DNA of 64,000 nucleotides from Oceanospirillum sp048265165. Its GTDB lineage: Bacteria; Pseudomonadota; Gammaproteobacteria; Pseudomonadales; Halomonadaceae. The stretch spans positions 62,001-126,000 of the forward strand of contig NZ_JBLXCD010000008.1 of the NCBI RefSeq assembly GCF_048265165.1. The letters are read 5' to 3'. Every line of letters starts with the position of its first letter. The stretch's first letter is position 1. The translations under genes were made by a program, and so were the position numbers. The notes beneath the pieces were generated by a model that was not told where the DNA came from, did no database searches, and saw nothing but the letters and a program-made list of their open reading frames with translations. Below are positions 17,460 to 25,154 of this stretch, piece after piece.

Positions 17460-19097
17460 TTAAACTTTGAACCTGTCTACCAGCTGCTTAAGCTCACCGG
17501 CAAGGTGACTTAATTCATCACTGGCCTGACGTGTCTGATCTGCAGAGTTTGAACTGTCAGATGACAGTCCCACGATACTAACGACACTGACGTTGATCTG
17601 TTCGGCCACCGCTGATTGCTGCTCAGCCGCACTGGCGATCTGACTGATCATATCATTGACCTGCAACATGCCTTCTACCACCTCTTCCAGAGCCGCCTGT
17701 GTTTCATCAGCGCGCTCCATGGTTGTCTGGGTGCTGGCTACACTGGTCTCCATGACGGTTACCGCTTGTTTTGCTCCGGCCTGGAGTTGTTCGATCATCT
17801 TTTCAATCTCCTGGGTGCTGTCCTGGGTGCGACTGGCAAGGGTACGGACTTCATCGGCAACGACGGCAAAGCCCCGGCCCTGTTCGCCGGCACGGGCGGC
17901 TTCAATGGCAGCGTTCAGGGCCAGTAGGTTGGTCTGTTCAGCGATACTGCCAATGACATCCAGAACTGAGGCAATATTGTTTGCCTGTGCATCCAGCTGT
18001 TTAATCACATCGGTCGCATGGCCGATTTCATCGGAAAGGGAGATGATTGTCTGGGTTGTTGCATCGATATCATCTTTGCCTGTATGCGTCTTTTTTTCTG
18101 CTCTGGAGGTGGTTTCAGCTGCGCTAATTGCGCTTTGAGCCACCTGGTGGATTGTGGCCGCCATTTCGTTAACTGCGGTTGCCACCTGGTCTGTCTCGGT
18201 TGTCTGGCGATGGATCGCTTCAGTGCTTAGGCTGGTGGCATGAGTTAGCTGGCTGGCAGCAGAAGCAACGCGCTCCGTAGAGCTATCTACCTCTCTGATC
18301 ACAGACTGAACCTGATCGACAAACAGGTTAAAGGAGCGCGCCAGCTGGCTCATTTCATCATGCCCGTTGGCATTCAGGCGCAGGGTTAAATCGCCATCTC
18401 CCTGGCTGATGTTGCGCATGGCGCGATTTGTTTCATCTATCGGCGTGATAATACTATTGGCGATCAGAAAGAGTACCAGTACGGTAATGGCAAGACCGAT
18501 GAAGGCGATTGTTACCTGTGAACTGGCGGTATCCCAAAATGCCGATTCAACGTCATCAATATAGACGCCTGTACCTATGACCCAGCCCCAGGGTTTAAAG
18601 CCTGCGACATAGGACACTTTTTCTACCGGATCATCAAAGCCGGGTTTAGGCCATAAATAGTCTTCGTTTCCCTTGCCTTTATCTCTGACGGTATCGACAA
18701 AACTCTGGAACAGGCGCTTACCATTGGGGTCTTCCAGTTTGGAAAGATCCTGGCCGTTCAGTTGGGGCTTAATCGGGTGCATCACCACAACTGCATGCAT
18801 ATCGTTGATCCAGAAGTAGTCGTTATCCCCGTAACGAAGGGATTCCAGAGTGGTCATTGCCCGCTGTTTTGCTTCTGTTTCGGTTTGCTGTCCCGCTTTG
18901 AATGCCCTGTATTCCTTTGTGACAACGCCGACAGCACTTTCTACAAGATGCTGGGTTTTGATCTGCTTCTCCTGCACCTGCATTTTATAGGTCTGGCTTA
19001 GGGAAAAACTGACTAAAGCGACAATGCTAAGTACAGCTGTGACCACAACCAGGATCATACGAGGCTTAATACCAATTGAGCGTAAAACTTGATTCAT
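17460..19097 (-). CDS. Methyl-accepting chemotaxis protein with single-Cache (sCache_2) sensor domain
   Basis: 545 residues. Helix about 13-33, then an sCache_2 periplasmic domain with 'YFWINDMHAVVVMHPIKPQL' and 'PWGWVIGTGVYIDDVE', second helix about 195-215, HAMP, and the signalling domain with the invariant 'EQTNLLALNAAIEAARAGEQ'. The sensor domain resembles that of the TRAP-linked histidine kinase at 12.6 kb in the same key positions (HPI.P.L.G.DL, W..GTG.YIDD), so both may detect related organic acids. No C-terminal methyltransferase-binding pentapeptide. Confidence 0.93.
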   Translation of the reverse strand: MNQVLRSIGIKPRMILVVVTAVLSIVALVSFSLSQTYKMQVQEKQIKTQHLVESAVGVVTKEYRAFKAGQQTETEAKQRAMTTLESLRYGDNDYFWINDMHAVVVMHPIKPQLNGQDLSKLEDPNGKRLFQSFVDTVRDKGKGNEDYLWPKPGFDDPVEKVSYVAGFKPWGWVIGTGVYIDDVESAFWDTASSQVTIAFIGLAITVLVLFLIANSIITPIDETNRAMRNISQGDGDLTLRLNANGHDEMSQLARSFNLFVDQVQSVIREVDSSTERVASAASQLTHATSLSTEAIHRQTTETDQVATAVNEMAATIHQVAQSAISAAETTSRAEKKTHTGKDDIDATTQTIISLSDEIGHATDVIKQLDAQANNIASVLDVIGSIAEQTNLLALNAAIEAARAGEQGRGFAVVADEVRTLASRTQDSTQEIEKMIEQLQAGAKQAVTVMETSVASTQTTMERADETQAALEEVVEGMLQVNDMISQIASAAEQQSAVAEQINVSVVSIVGLSSDSSNSADQTRQASDELSHLAGELKQLVDRFKV

Positions 19098-19455
19098 AAA
19101 TGATCCACTATCGTTCTTAAATACTGACGGGATGGCAGCGCCATACTTTGCAATGAAAGAGGTGCCTTTTTCTTATTGTTGGTGCGAGTGTTTTATAAAA
19201 CCCAGGCAGATATGACAACGCGCTATCGGCACTGAATATGCTCTGACAGATGCCTGTAAAACCCATGCATTGTTATGTCGAGCTTATTTGATGTGGGGGG
19301 GACAGAGTTTAAATTTGTCAGACTTTTTTGCTACTGAGCCTTAGTCGTATGTACCTTTGAAAAAAAGACATTTTCCTGCTTATTTTTGCAGGGTGCGCTG
19401 AGGCGGCTTGTATTGCATAATGTATTGATACAGCTTGCTTTTTAGGGAGAACTCA
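19098..19455. other. Divergent promoter region, chemoreceptor / Lon-like protease
   Basis: Gap between two divergent genes. A minus-strand GCCGATAG (19223-19230) resembles a flagellar sigma-28 -10 element, but the matching -35 is absent. The protease Shine-Dalgarno AGGGAG is at 19443-19448. Nothing else recognised. Confidence 0.4.
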
Positions 19456-21894
19456 ATGCAGGCACCTAAGCCTTTGGCGCTATCCCGCCTGAAAAAACGT
19501 TGCGTTAAAAAACGTCTGCCCGCTAACACTGCCCGCATTCAGCCCCTGGACCGTTTTATCGGCCAGCAACGGGCCGAGCAGGCAGTTCGTTTTGCGATTG
19601 CCGTGCCTGACAAGGGGTACAACCTATTTGCTATGGGGGATAATGGGCTGGGCAAGCGCACTATGCTGAGGCGCTTTTTGGAGAAGCATGCCAGCACTCG
19701 GAGCGCCCCGGATGATTGGTGTTATGTGAATAATTTTGAGTCGCCCCGTAAACCCTGGGCGATTCGTCTGCCTGCAGGTATGGCGGTAACTCTGAAAAAG
19801 GATATGGAAGCGCTGATCAAAGAGCTGCGCCATGCGATTCCGGCAGCCTTTGAGCAGGAAAGCTTTGTCGAAAAAGCTGAATCGATCCGGGAGGATTTCT
19901 CTGAGCAGCAGGAAACTATGCTCAAAGAGATAGCGGCTGAAGCCAGTAAACACCAGTTAAAGCTGATACTTCAGACCCCCGGCGGTTACTCCTTTATGCC
20001 GGTGGATGATGAGGGTGAGGCATACGCTGTTAAAGACTTTAATGAACTGCCGGAAGAGCGTCGACTCGTATTTAAAGATGGCATTGAGTTAATGGAGAAG
20101 GACCTGCGGGCTGCGTTGCGTGATCTGGCGCACATGGAAAAAGATATCCGTGAGAAGCAGCAGCAACTGAATGAAAATATTACCCTGACAGCGATTCAGC
20201 ATTGGTTGTCGGAACTGCATGATAAGTATGCTGACCATGAGCGGGTTTTGGATTACCTGAATGCTTTGCAGAAAGATTTGGTAGAGAACGTTGAGATTTT
20301 TCTGGAAGAAGATGAGAACAGCGATGCGGTGACCCGGGCCTCACCGGATCATAAAATTCCGGCCCGTTATCAGATTAATGTAATGACCACTAATGATGCG
20401 GACTCAGGTGCTCCTCTGATGATTGAGGATATGCCAACCCATAACAATCTTGTGGGGCACCTTGAGAATGTCACCTATATGGGAACAGTGGCAACTGACT
20501 TTTCTCTGATCCGCCCGGGAGCACTGCACAGAGCTAATGGCGGCTTTCTGATTTTGGATGCGGGTAAACTGCTGCAACAACCCTACGCCTGGGATGGACT
20601 TAAGCTGGCGCTACGTACGGGTTGTCTGCGTATTGATACCCTGGAAAAGCAGCTGACCTTGTCAGGTAATGTCAGTCTTGAGCCAGAGCCGATGGCTCTT
20701 AATGTGACCATCGCTCTGCTGGGAGATGCGGAGCAGTATTATCTGTTACAACGGTATGATCCTGATTTTGGTGAGCTGTTCAAAGTATTAGCTGAATTCG
20801 AAAGCGATATGCCACGCAATGAAGAGAATGAAAGTCTTTATGCTCGCCTGATTAGCTCCATGGTCAAAGAAGACGAGCTACTGTCTCTGAATCGTGATGC
20901 TTTAATGAAAGTGATCGAAGTAGGAGCCCGACAGGCAGAACATCAAAATCGCTTGTCCCTTAATGCTGCGGATCTGAAACATCTGTTGAGGGAGGCTCAT
21001 TACTGTGCGTGTGCTGATCAGAAAGATCAGATTGATGCTCAGGCTGTGGATCAGGCCCTTGAGGGCCGGGAGTATCGCTCAGGGCATATTCGCGAACGTA
21101 TGTTTAATAATATTCATGACGGCACGATCCTGATCGATACCCAAGGTGAAAAAGTCGGGCAGGTTAATGGCCTGACAGTGCTGCGAGTTGGTGAAAGTGA
21201 GTTTGGCCAGCCAAGCCGTATTACAGGAACGGTGCGTTATGGTAATGGTGATGTGCTGGATATTGAGCGCAGTGTTCATCTGGGTGGTGCATTACATTCG
21301 AAAGGCGTGATGATCCTAAGTGCTTTCCTGAATGCTCAGTTTGGGGTTGATGAGCCGTTGCCCTTGTCCGCCAGTCTCGGCTTTGAGCAGTCCTACAATG
21401 GAGTTGATGGTGATAGCGCTTCTCTGGGGGAGTTAGTCTGTCTGTTGTCGGCGATGTCCTGTGTTCCGGTGAAGCAGTCGCTGGCAATCACAGGGTCGAT
21501 CAATCAATTCGGCGAAGTACAACCGATTGGTGGCGTGAATGAAAAAGTTGAAGGTTTCTTTGCGACCTGTAAAGAGCGGGGGCTGACAGGAGACCAGGGG
21601 GTTATTATTCCCGTACAGAATATTGATAACCTGATGCTCAGTGATGAGGTGATTGAAGCCTGTGCCAATGATCAGTTTGCCATTTATGCGGTCGAACATG
21701 TCGAGCAGGCGATTAAGCTGATGACTGGGGTTGTGTCGGGAACCGCCAATGAAAAAGGCAATTTTGCTAAAAATACGCTGTATGGGAAAATACAGCATCG
21801 CTTGAAAGAGCTTTGCGGCAAACCCCATGGCAAACAGGGCAAAAGTAAGCGCAAAAGAACGGCGAAGAAAACCAGCTCAAAGCAGGCTGGCTGA
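19456..21894 (+). CDS. Lon-like ATP-dependent protease (AAA_32 plus S16 protease domain)
   Basis: 812 residues. The N-terminal AAA part starts with 'FIGQQRAEQAVRFAI' and an atypical P-loop (MGDNGLGKRTML; Arg-Thr where Ser/Thr is usual), as in the Lon-related LonC/LonH group. A helical insertion (about 110-290) follows, then 'GALHRANGGFLILDAGKLL' as the Walker B-like segment near 360-378. The S16 protease domain ends the protein, with catalytic Ser in 'GDSASLGELV' and Lys in 'GGVNEKVEGFF'. It should degrade proteins in the cytoplasm. ATG 19456 has AGGGAG 7 nt upstream; an earlier in-frame TTG lacks support. A Lys/Arg-rich tail ends the protein. Confidence 0.88.
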   Translation: MQAPKPLALSRLKKRCVKKRLPANTARIQPLDRFIGQQRAEQAVRFAIAVPDKGYNLFAMGDNGLGKRTMLRRFLEKHASTRSAPDDWCYVNNFESPRKPWAIRLPAGMAVTLKKDMEALIKELRHAIPAAFEQESFVEKAESIREDFSEQQETMLKEIAAEASKHQLKLILQTPGGYSFMPVDDEGEAYAVKDFNELPEERRLVFKDGIELMEKDLRAALRDLAHMEKDIREKQQQLNENITLTAIQHWLSELHDKYADHERVLDYLNALQKDLVENVEIFLEEDENSDAVTRASPDHKIPARYQINVMTTNDADSGAPLMIEDMPTHNNLVGHLENVTYMGTVATDFSLIRPGALHRANGGFLILDAGKLLQQPYAWDGLKLALRTGCLRIDTLEKQLTLSGNVSLEPEPMALNVTIALLGDAEQYYLLQRYDPDFGELFKVLAEFESDMPRNEENESLYARLISSMVKEDELLSLNRDALMKVIEVGARQAEHQNRLSLNAADLKHLLREAHYCACADQKDQIDAQAVDQALEGREYRSGHIRERMFNNIHDGTILIDTQGEKVGQVNGLTVLRVGESEFGQPSRITGTVRYGNGDVLDIERSVHLGGALHSKGVMILSAFLNAQFGVDEPLPLSASLGFEQSYNGVDGDSASLGELVCLLSAMSCVPVKQSLAITGSINQFGEVQPIGGVNEKVEGFFATCKERGLTGDQGVIIPVQNIDNLMLSDEVIEACANDQFAIYAVEHVEQAIKLMTGVVSGTANEKGNFAKNTLYGKIQHRLKELCGKPHGKQGKSKRKRTAKKTSSKQAG

Positions 21895-21937
21895 TAACGT
21901 TGAAATAAACCGATGTAATAACCGGGTCTGAGCAGAA

Positions 21938-22396
21938 ATGACAAATCAGGTGGCCATACTGCTGGCCGTGATCGCAGTAGCTATTATTATCGCTCTTGCA
22001 GGGTATGCACTTAACTTACGCAAGCAAGTTCGTCAGCGTGAAAAAGAGCGTTTGGCAGCATTACAGGATGTGGAGCGTTTGGCTCGGGAAAAGACCATGG
22101 AAAGTATCCATGTAATCTCCCATGCTCTGCTGGAAGGACAGGTTGATGTTATGGAGGCCTGTCTGCGGATACGTACTCTGATCGACATCATTGAGTCTGA
22201 CTGGCAGGAAACGGAGGCGTTGAAGGTGTTTGCTGAGATAACCGAGCGCGGTGCTCACTTTGCAACTCACCAGGCGCGAAAAGAGCTGCCCAAGCAGGAA
22301 CGTATGAAGCAGGATCTGGAGCGTATCTCACTGGAAGGTGAGTACTATGATGCGGCTCTTAATGGGGCGCGTTGGCTGTTACAGCAAAAGCCATAA
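21938..22396 (+). CDS. DUF2489 domain membrane protein
   Basis: 152 residues. One N-terminal membrane helix (about 4-24), then a basic stretch (RKQVRQREKER) and a soluble helical domain facing the cytoplasm. I recognise the DUF2489 pattern (IHVISHALLEGQVDVMEACL, then RI..LID). Function unknown. It follows the Lon-like protease by 43 nt and precedes the YaaR-like gene by 48 nt, so the three may form one unit. Confidence 0.75.
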   Translation: MTNQVAILLAVIAVAIIIALAGYALNLRKQVRQREKERLAALQDVERLAREKTMESIHVISHALLEGQVDVMEACLRIRTLIDIIESDWQETEALKVFAEITERGAHFATHQARKELPKQERMKQDLERISLEGEYYDAALNGARWLLQQKP

Positions 22397-22444
22397 GCTG
22401 GACATGCGCCTGACAGAATAAAACAGTGGTCGCGGATAAACACT

Positions 22445-22909
22445 ATGATCAATATTAACGACAAACTTAAATCCCTGCGTACCGGGGATGGCACTCGCCG
22501 TGCGCGTACCAAAGAAGCCAGCAGTATCGGCAAAACCCGTACTTTTACCGATCATTTGGTGCAGCAGGTTGAGGAGATCAGTGCGCCCACATTAAATGAT
22601 GAGCTGTCCCGAATCCGAGAAGCACTGGAAGATGCATCGGAGAATCTGGAGCGTAATCCAACCATCGGTAATCTTGAAATCTACCGGGTGTTATTGAGTA
22701 ACCTGATAGGCAAGGCAACGAAAGGTGCATACGAGGTAGAAGGTGTTGGCCCGGGTTGGAGCCTGACCGATAAGCACCATGTGATCCGCAAGATTGATGA
22801 GGAAGCGGAAGAGCTTTTGCTATTAGTACTGAACGAGCAGAAAGATACCCTGAAAATCGCCGCTAAACTGACACACCTGAAAGGGCTTGTGGTGGATCTG
22901 TTGTCTTAA
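22445..22909 (+). CDS. YaaR-family (DUF327) protein
   Basis: 154 residues, all soluble and mostly helical. The disordered N-terminus leads into 'FTDHLVQQVEE', and the core has 'NLEIYRVLLSNLIGKATKGA' and 'VIRKIDEEAEELLLLVLN', finishing 'LTHLKGLVVDLLS'. This pattern matches the DUF327/YaaR family, best known from Bacillus, whose function is not settled. Such proteins are unusual in gammaproteobacteria to my knowledge. Start is without a clear Shine-Dalgarno. Downstream lies an unusually oriented terminator. Confidence 0.7.
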   Translation: MININDKLKSLRTGDGTRRARTKEASSIGKTRTFTDHLVQQVEEISAPTLNDELSRIREALEDASENLERNPTIGNLEIYRVLLSNLIGKATKGAYEVEGVGPGWSLTDKHHVIRKIDEEAEELLLLVLNEQKDTLKIAAKLTHLKGLVVDLLS

Positions 22910-22960
22910 CGGCAGACCTCCATTCGGCTTGCGCATATTGCCCACTTTAGTATTTTGCAG

Positions 22961-22994
22961 ACAAAAAAAAGCCCCCACCAAAGTTGGTGGGGGC
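22961..22994 (-). terminator. Strong terminator oriented for minus-strand transcription
   Basis: GCCCCCACCA (22971-22980) pairs with TGGTGGGGGC (22985-22994). The run of eight As at 22963-22970 becomes the U-tract only on the minus strand. No minus-strand gene lies to its right up to 27.2 kb, so the transcript it would end is unknown. Confidence 0.7.
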
Positions 22995-23110
22995 GGAAGT
23001 ATATATGCAAGAGCTAACAGAGGGTCCCTCAAAAGAGATCTTTCCTTCGAAGACTACCCTAGTCTCCAACCAGAAAGTGTTCAGAGTAAAACAATCATTT
23101 TCCTGAGAAG

Positions 23111-23248
23111 ATGATCAAACACTGGACAAACCCGTTTGCAAATTTATTACGCGCCTTCAAACACTGGAAAATGCTGCGCGACCCTATGGGCGTAATACTA
23201 AAGACGAAGGTGGGGCTGGTCAATCTGGTTTGGTGGGTTTTAATGTAA
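23111..23248 (+). CDS. Possible small protein of 45 residues, uncharacterised
   Basis: Starts MIKHWTNPFANLLRAFKHW and ends VGLVNLVWWVLM. The composition, basic then strongly hydrophobic and Trp-rich, suggests a membrane-active or membrane-inserted peptide. The only purine-rich element, GAGAAG, touches the ATG, so translation is doubtful. Could equally be a remnant or chance frame. Confidence 0.25.
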   Translation: MIKHWTNPFANLLRAFKHWKMLRDPMGVILKTKVGLVNLVWWVLM

Positions 23249-23338
23249 AAAAAGGTTTACGCATTACGTTTGTTCTATAAGGCTATTTAATTACAGAATA
23301 ATCGTTTGTAGAAACGTGATATTTTTAGCTCAGATTTA

Positions 23339-23538
23339 GCTGAATGAGACCTCTTTCTGTGTTTGGCGTGATGAAAAAGGATATAGTCAGCAGAATGTTC
23401 TGATTATTTTATAGCGCTATGAAATCTGGCTGGATGACAATGGCGTATCATCGGTAGGTATCTCTGTAATGGACTTCAGGTAACACCGGCGAATATACGG
23501 TCACCCTTATTGATTCTGAACGGTATTCTCTGTTGTAA
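23339..23538 (+). pseudogene. Possible decayed coding fragment
   Basis: One frame reads LNETSFCVWRDEKGYSQQN and, past a TAG, RYEIWLDDNGVSSVGIS up to a TAA at about 23480. A neighbouring frame then continues NTGEYTVTLIDSERYSLL to a TAA at 23538. The amino-acid make-up looks protein-like in a consistent order, with one internal stop and one shift. Family not recognised. Confidence 0.3.
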
Positions 23539-23643
23539 ACTGGCGTTATGATTCGGTTAGCATCAGCATCTGATGCTCACTGGAACGTTAATGAATAAAA
23601 ATGACAAAAAATATAAGCGACCACAACGCAAAGGCTTTTATCA

Positions 23644-24216
23644 ATGACTAAGCAGGTTGAGTTTTTTTACGATATTGTCAGTCCGTATAGCTATCTGGCG
23701 GCAGTTCAGCTTGAAGAGCTAGAACGGGAAACCGGTTGTGAAGTGATCTGGCAGCCATTGTTTCTGCCGGGGCTGTTCAAGCTGACGGGTAATCAGCCAC
23801 CACAGGTGATGGCGGAGAAGAAAACCTATCTCTTCGACCAGGATCTGCCTCGTATGGCTCGCTATCTTCAGGTGCCTTACAACATGCCTGCCAGCTTTCC
23901 CTGTAACACTGTTTATGTGATGCGTGCTTTGATGAGCTTGCCCAATAAGCTTCGTGCTGAGAAGAGCCTGGCACTGTATGAGCTTTTTTGGGGCGAGGGT
24001 CAGGATATTATTAATGATGACACTATACTTTCTTTATTAGGGCAGGATGCTCTGGATTATGCAAAAAGCGAAGAAGGGAAGGCTGCGCTGATGGATAATA
24101 CTCAGCGGGCAGCGGATAAAGGTGCTTTTGGTGCTCCTACCCTGTTTGTGAACGATGAGACTTTCTTTGGTTGTGATCGCATCCCCCAATTGAAGTACCA
24201 TCTGCAGATTTCCTGA
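23644..24216 (+). CDS. 2-hydroxychromene-2-carboxylate isomerase family protein (DsbA-fold, kappa-GST-like)
   Basis: 190 residues. N-terminal strand and loop 'EFFYDIVSPYSYLAAVQLE' carries the Ser-Pro-Tyr-Ser (SPYS) motif of HCCA isomerases in the place of the DsbA CXXC. 'QPLFLPGLFKLTGNQPP' and a C-terminal 'GAFGAPTLFVNDETFFGCDR' complete the thioredoxin-like fold. Likely glutathione-dependent isomerase in aromatic breakdown, although no other degradation gene is near, so the substrate is open. Monocistronic. Confidence 0.85.
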   Translation: MTKQVEFFYDIVSPYSYLAAVQLEELERETGCEVIWQPLFLPGLFKLTGNQPPQVMAEKKTYLFDQDLPRMARYLQVPYNMPASFPCNTVYVMRALMSLPNKLRAEKSLALYELFWGEGQDIINDDTILSLLGQDALDYAKSEEGKAALMDNTQRAADKGAFGAPTLFVNDETFFGCDRIPQLKYHLQIS

Positions 24217-24299
24217 ATAGTATTCTTACGGCAGCCACTAAGGGTGCTGATATATTGACACTTATATCTTCCATTCATTAATACCTATTAGGAAGCGTT

Positions 24300-24911
24300 A
24301 TGTTTACCGGTATTGTCCAAGGCGTAGCAACACTGATTAAACTGATTGAGAAAGATGATTTTCGTACTCATATTATGACAATGCCCGGTCGCCTGACTGA
24401 GGGATTATCAATAGGGGCCAGTGTTGCGCACAATGGCTGCTGCCTAACGGTAACAGAGATCAAAGGTAACAGGGTTAGCTTTGATCTGATGCAGGAAACG
24501 TTACGTCTGACAAACCTTGGTGAACTTCAGGTCGGTGATTCAGTTAATATAGAACGGGCTGCCCGCTTTGGTGATGAGATCGGTGGGCATGCAATGTCAG
24601 GACATATCATGTGCACAACAGAGGTTGTGAATATTATGGAGTCCGATAATAACTACCGTATCTGGTTTTCGTTGCCGAAGGGCTATGAAAAGTATGTCTT
24701 TGAGAAAGGCTACCTGGGTATTGATGGCATTAGTCTGACAGTCGGTGAGATTGAGAATGGCTGTTTTTGTGTCAATCTGATACCGGAAACGTTGGAGAGA
24801 ACAACCATCGGTCAGCGTAGTATCGGCAGCCGTATCAATATCGAGATCGATCCTCAGACTCAGGCAATTGTGGATACGGTTGAACGGGTTATGGCTCAGC
24901 AAAAATTTTAG
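24300..24911 (+). CDS. ribE: Riboflavin synthase, alpha subunit
   Basis: 203 residues built of two homologous lumazine-binding halves: MFTGIVQG...NGCCLTV (1-95) and FEKGYLGIDGISLTV (from about 135). It dismutates two 6,7-dimethyl-8-ribityllumazine to riboflavin in the cytoplasm. The conserved N-terminal MFTGI confirms the start, with AGGAAG 4 nt upstream. No FMN riboswitch precedes it, unlike ribB at 27.9 kb. Confidence 0.95.
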   Translation: MFTGIVQGVATLIKLIEKDDFRTHIMTMPGRLTEGLSIGASVAHNGCCLTVTEIKGNRVSFDLMQETLRLTNLGELQVGDSVNIERAARFGDEIGGHAMSGHIMCTTEVVNIMESDNNYRIWFSLPKGYEKYVFEKGYLGIDGISLTVGEIENGCFCVNLIPETLERTTIGQRSIGSRINIEIDPQTQAIVDTVERVMAQQKF

Positions 24912-25096
24912 CAGCACTTTTTTTGTGCAAAGCAATATAAAGTCGATGTTTTTTGCTATGTTACGGTGCTTAAAAATCAGCGATTAACTTTTTTAAGAAA
25001 ATAGCTGGAGTTTCTGCTCTGTTTACTCGATTTTTGCCCCACTTTTGGCTAAGATTGCCGCAAATGCAGAATTTGACTGTATGGTAAATTGTTGAA

Positions 25097-25133
25097 ACCT
25101 GGAAACTATGTTTTCCGGGTTTTGTTGTTTTTG
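25097..25133 (+). promoter_or_regulatory. Possible leader attenuator before the purine permease
   Basis: ACCTGGAAA (25097-25105) pairs with TTTCCGGGT (25112-25120), one G-U pair, followed by TTTGTTGTTTTT. It stands 35 nt before the permease start, where it could stop transcription early. No known riboswitch recognised upstream. Confidence 0.4.
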
Positions 25134-25154
25134 GACTGGTTTAGGGCACAACCC

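Larger units (their letters stand above)
22910..23643. other. 734-bp gap with orphan terminator and probable gene remains
   Basis: Holds a strong hairpin oriented for the minus strand (22961-22994), a 45-codon small frame (23111-23248), a broken protein-like frame (23339-23538) and a perfect AGCATCAG-CAT-CTGATGCT hairpin (23559-23577). Each is listed separately where supportable. No intact gene seen. Confidence 0.6.

Noticed and set aside
19223..19230. Sigma-28-like -10 (GCCGATAG, minus strand) upstream of the sCache_2 chemoreceptor
   Set aside because: No TAAA-type -35 at the required 15-nt distance; the match may be chance.
24912..25154. Purine or xanthine riboswitch before the NCS2 permease
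   Set aside because: I could not recognise the conserved loops of any known aptamer; only a terminator-like hairpin is visible.
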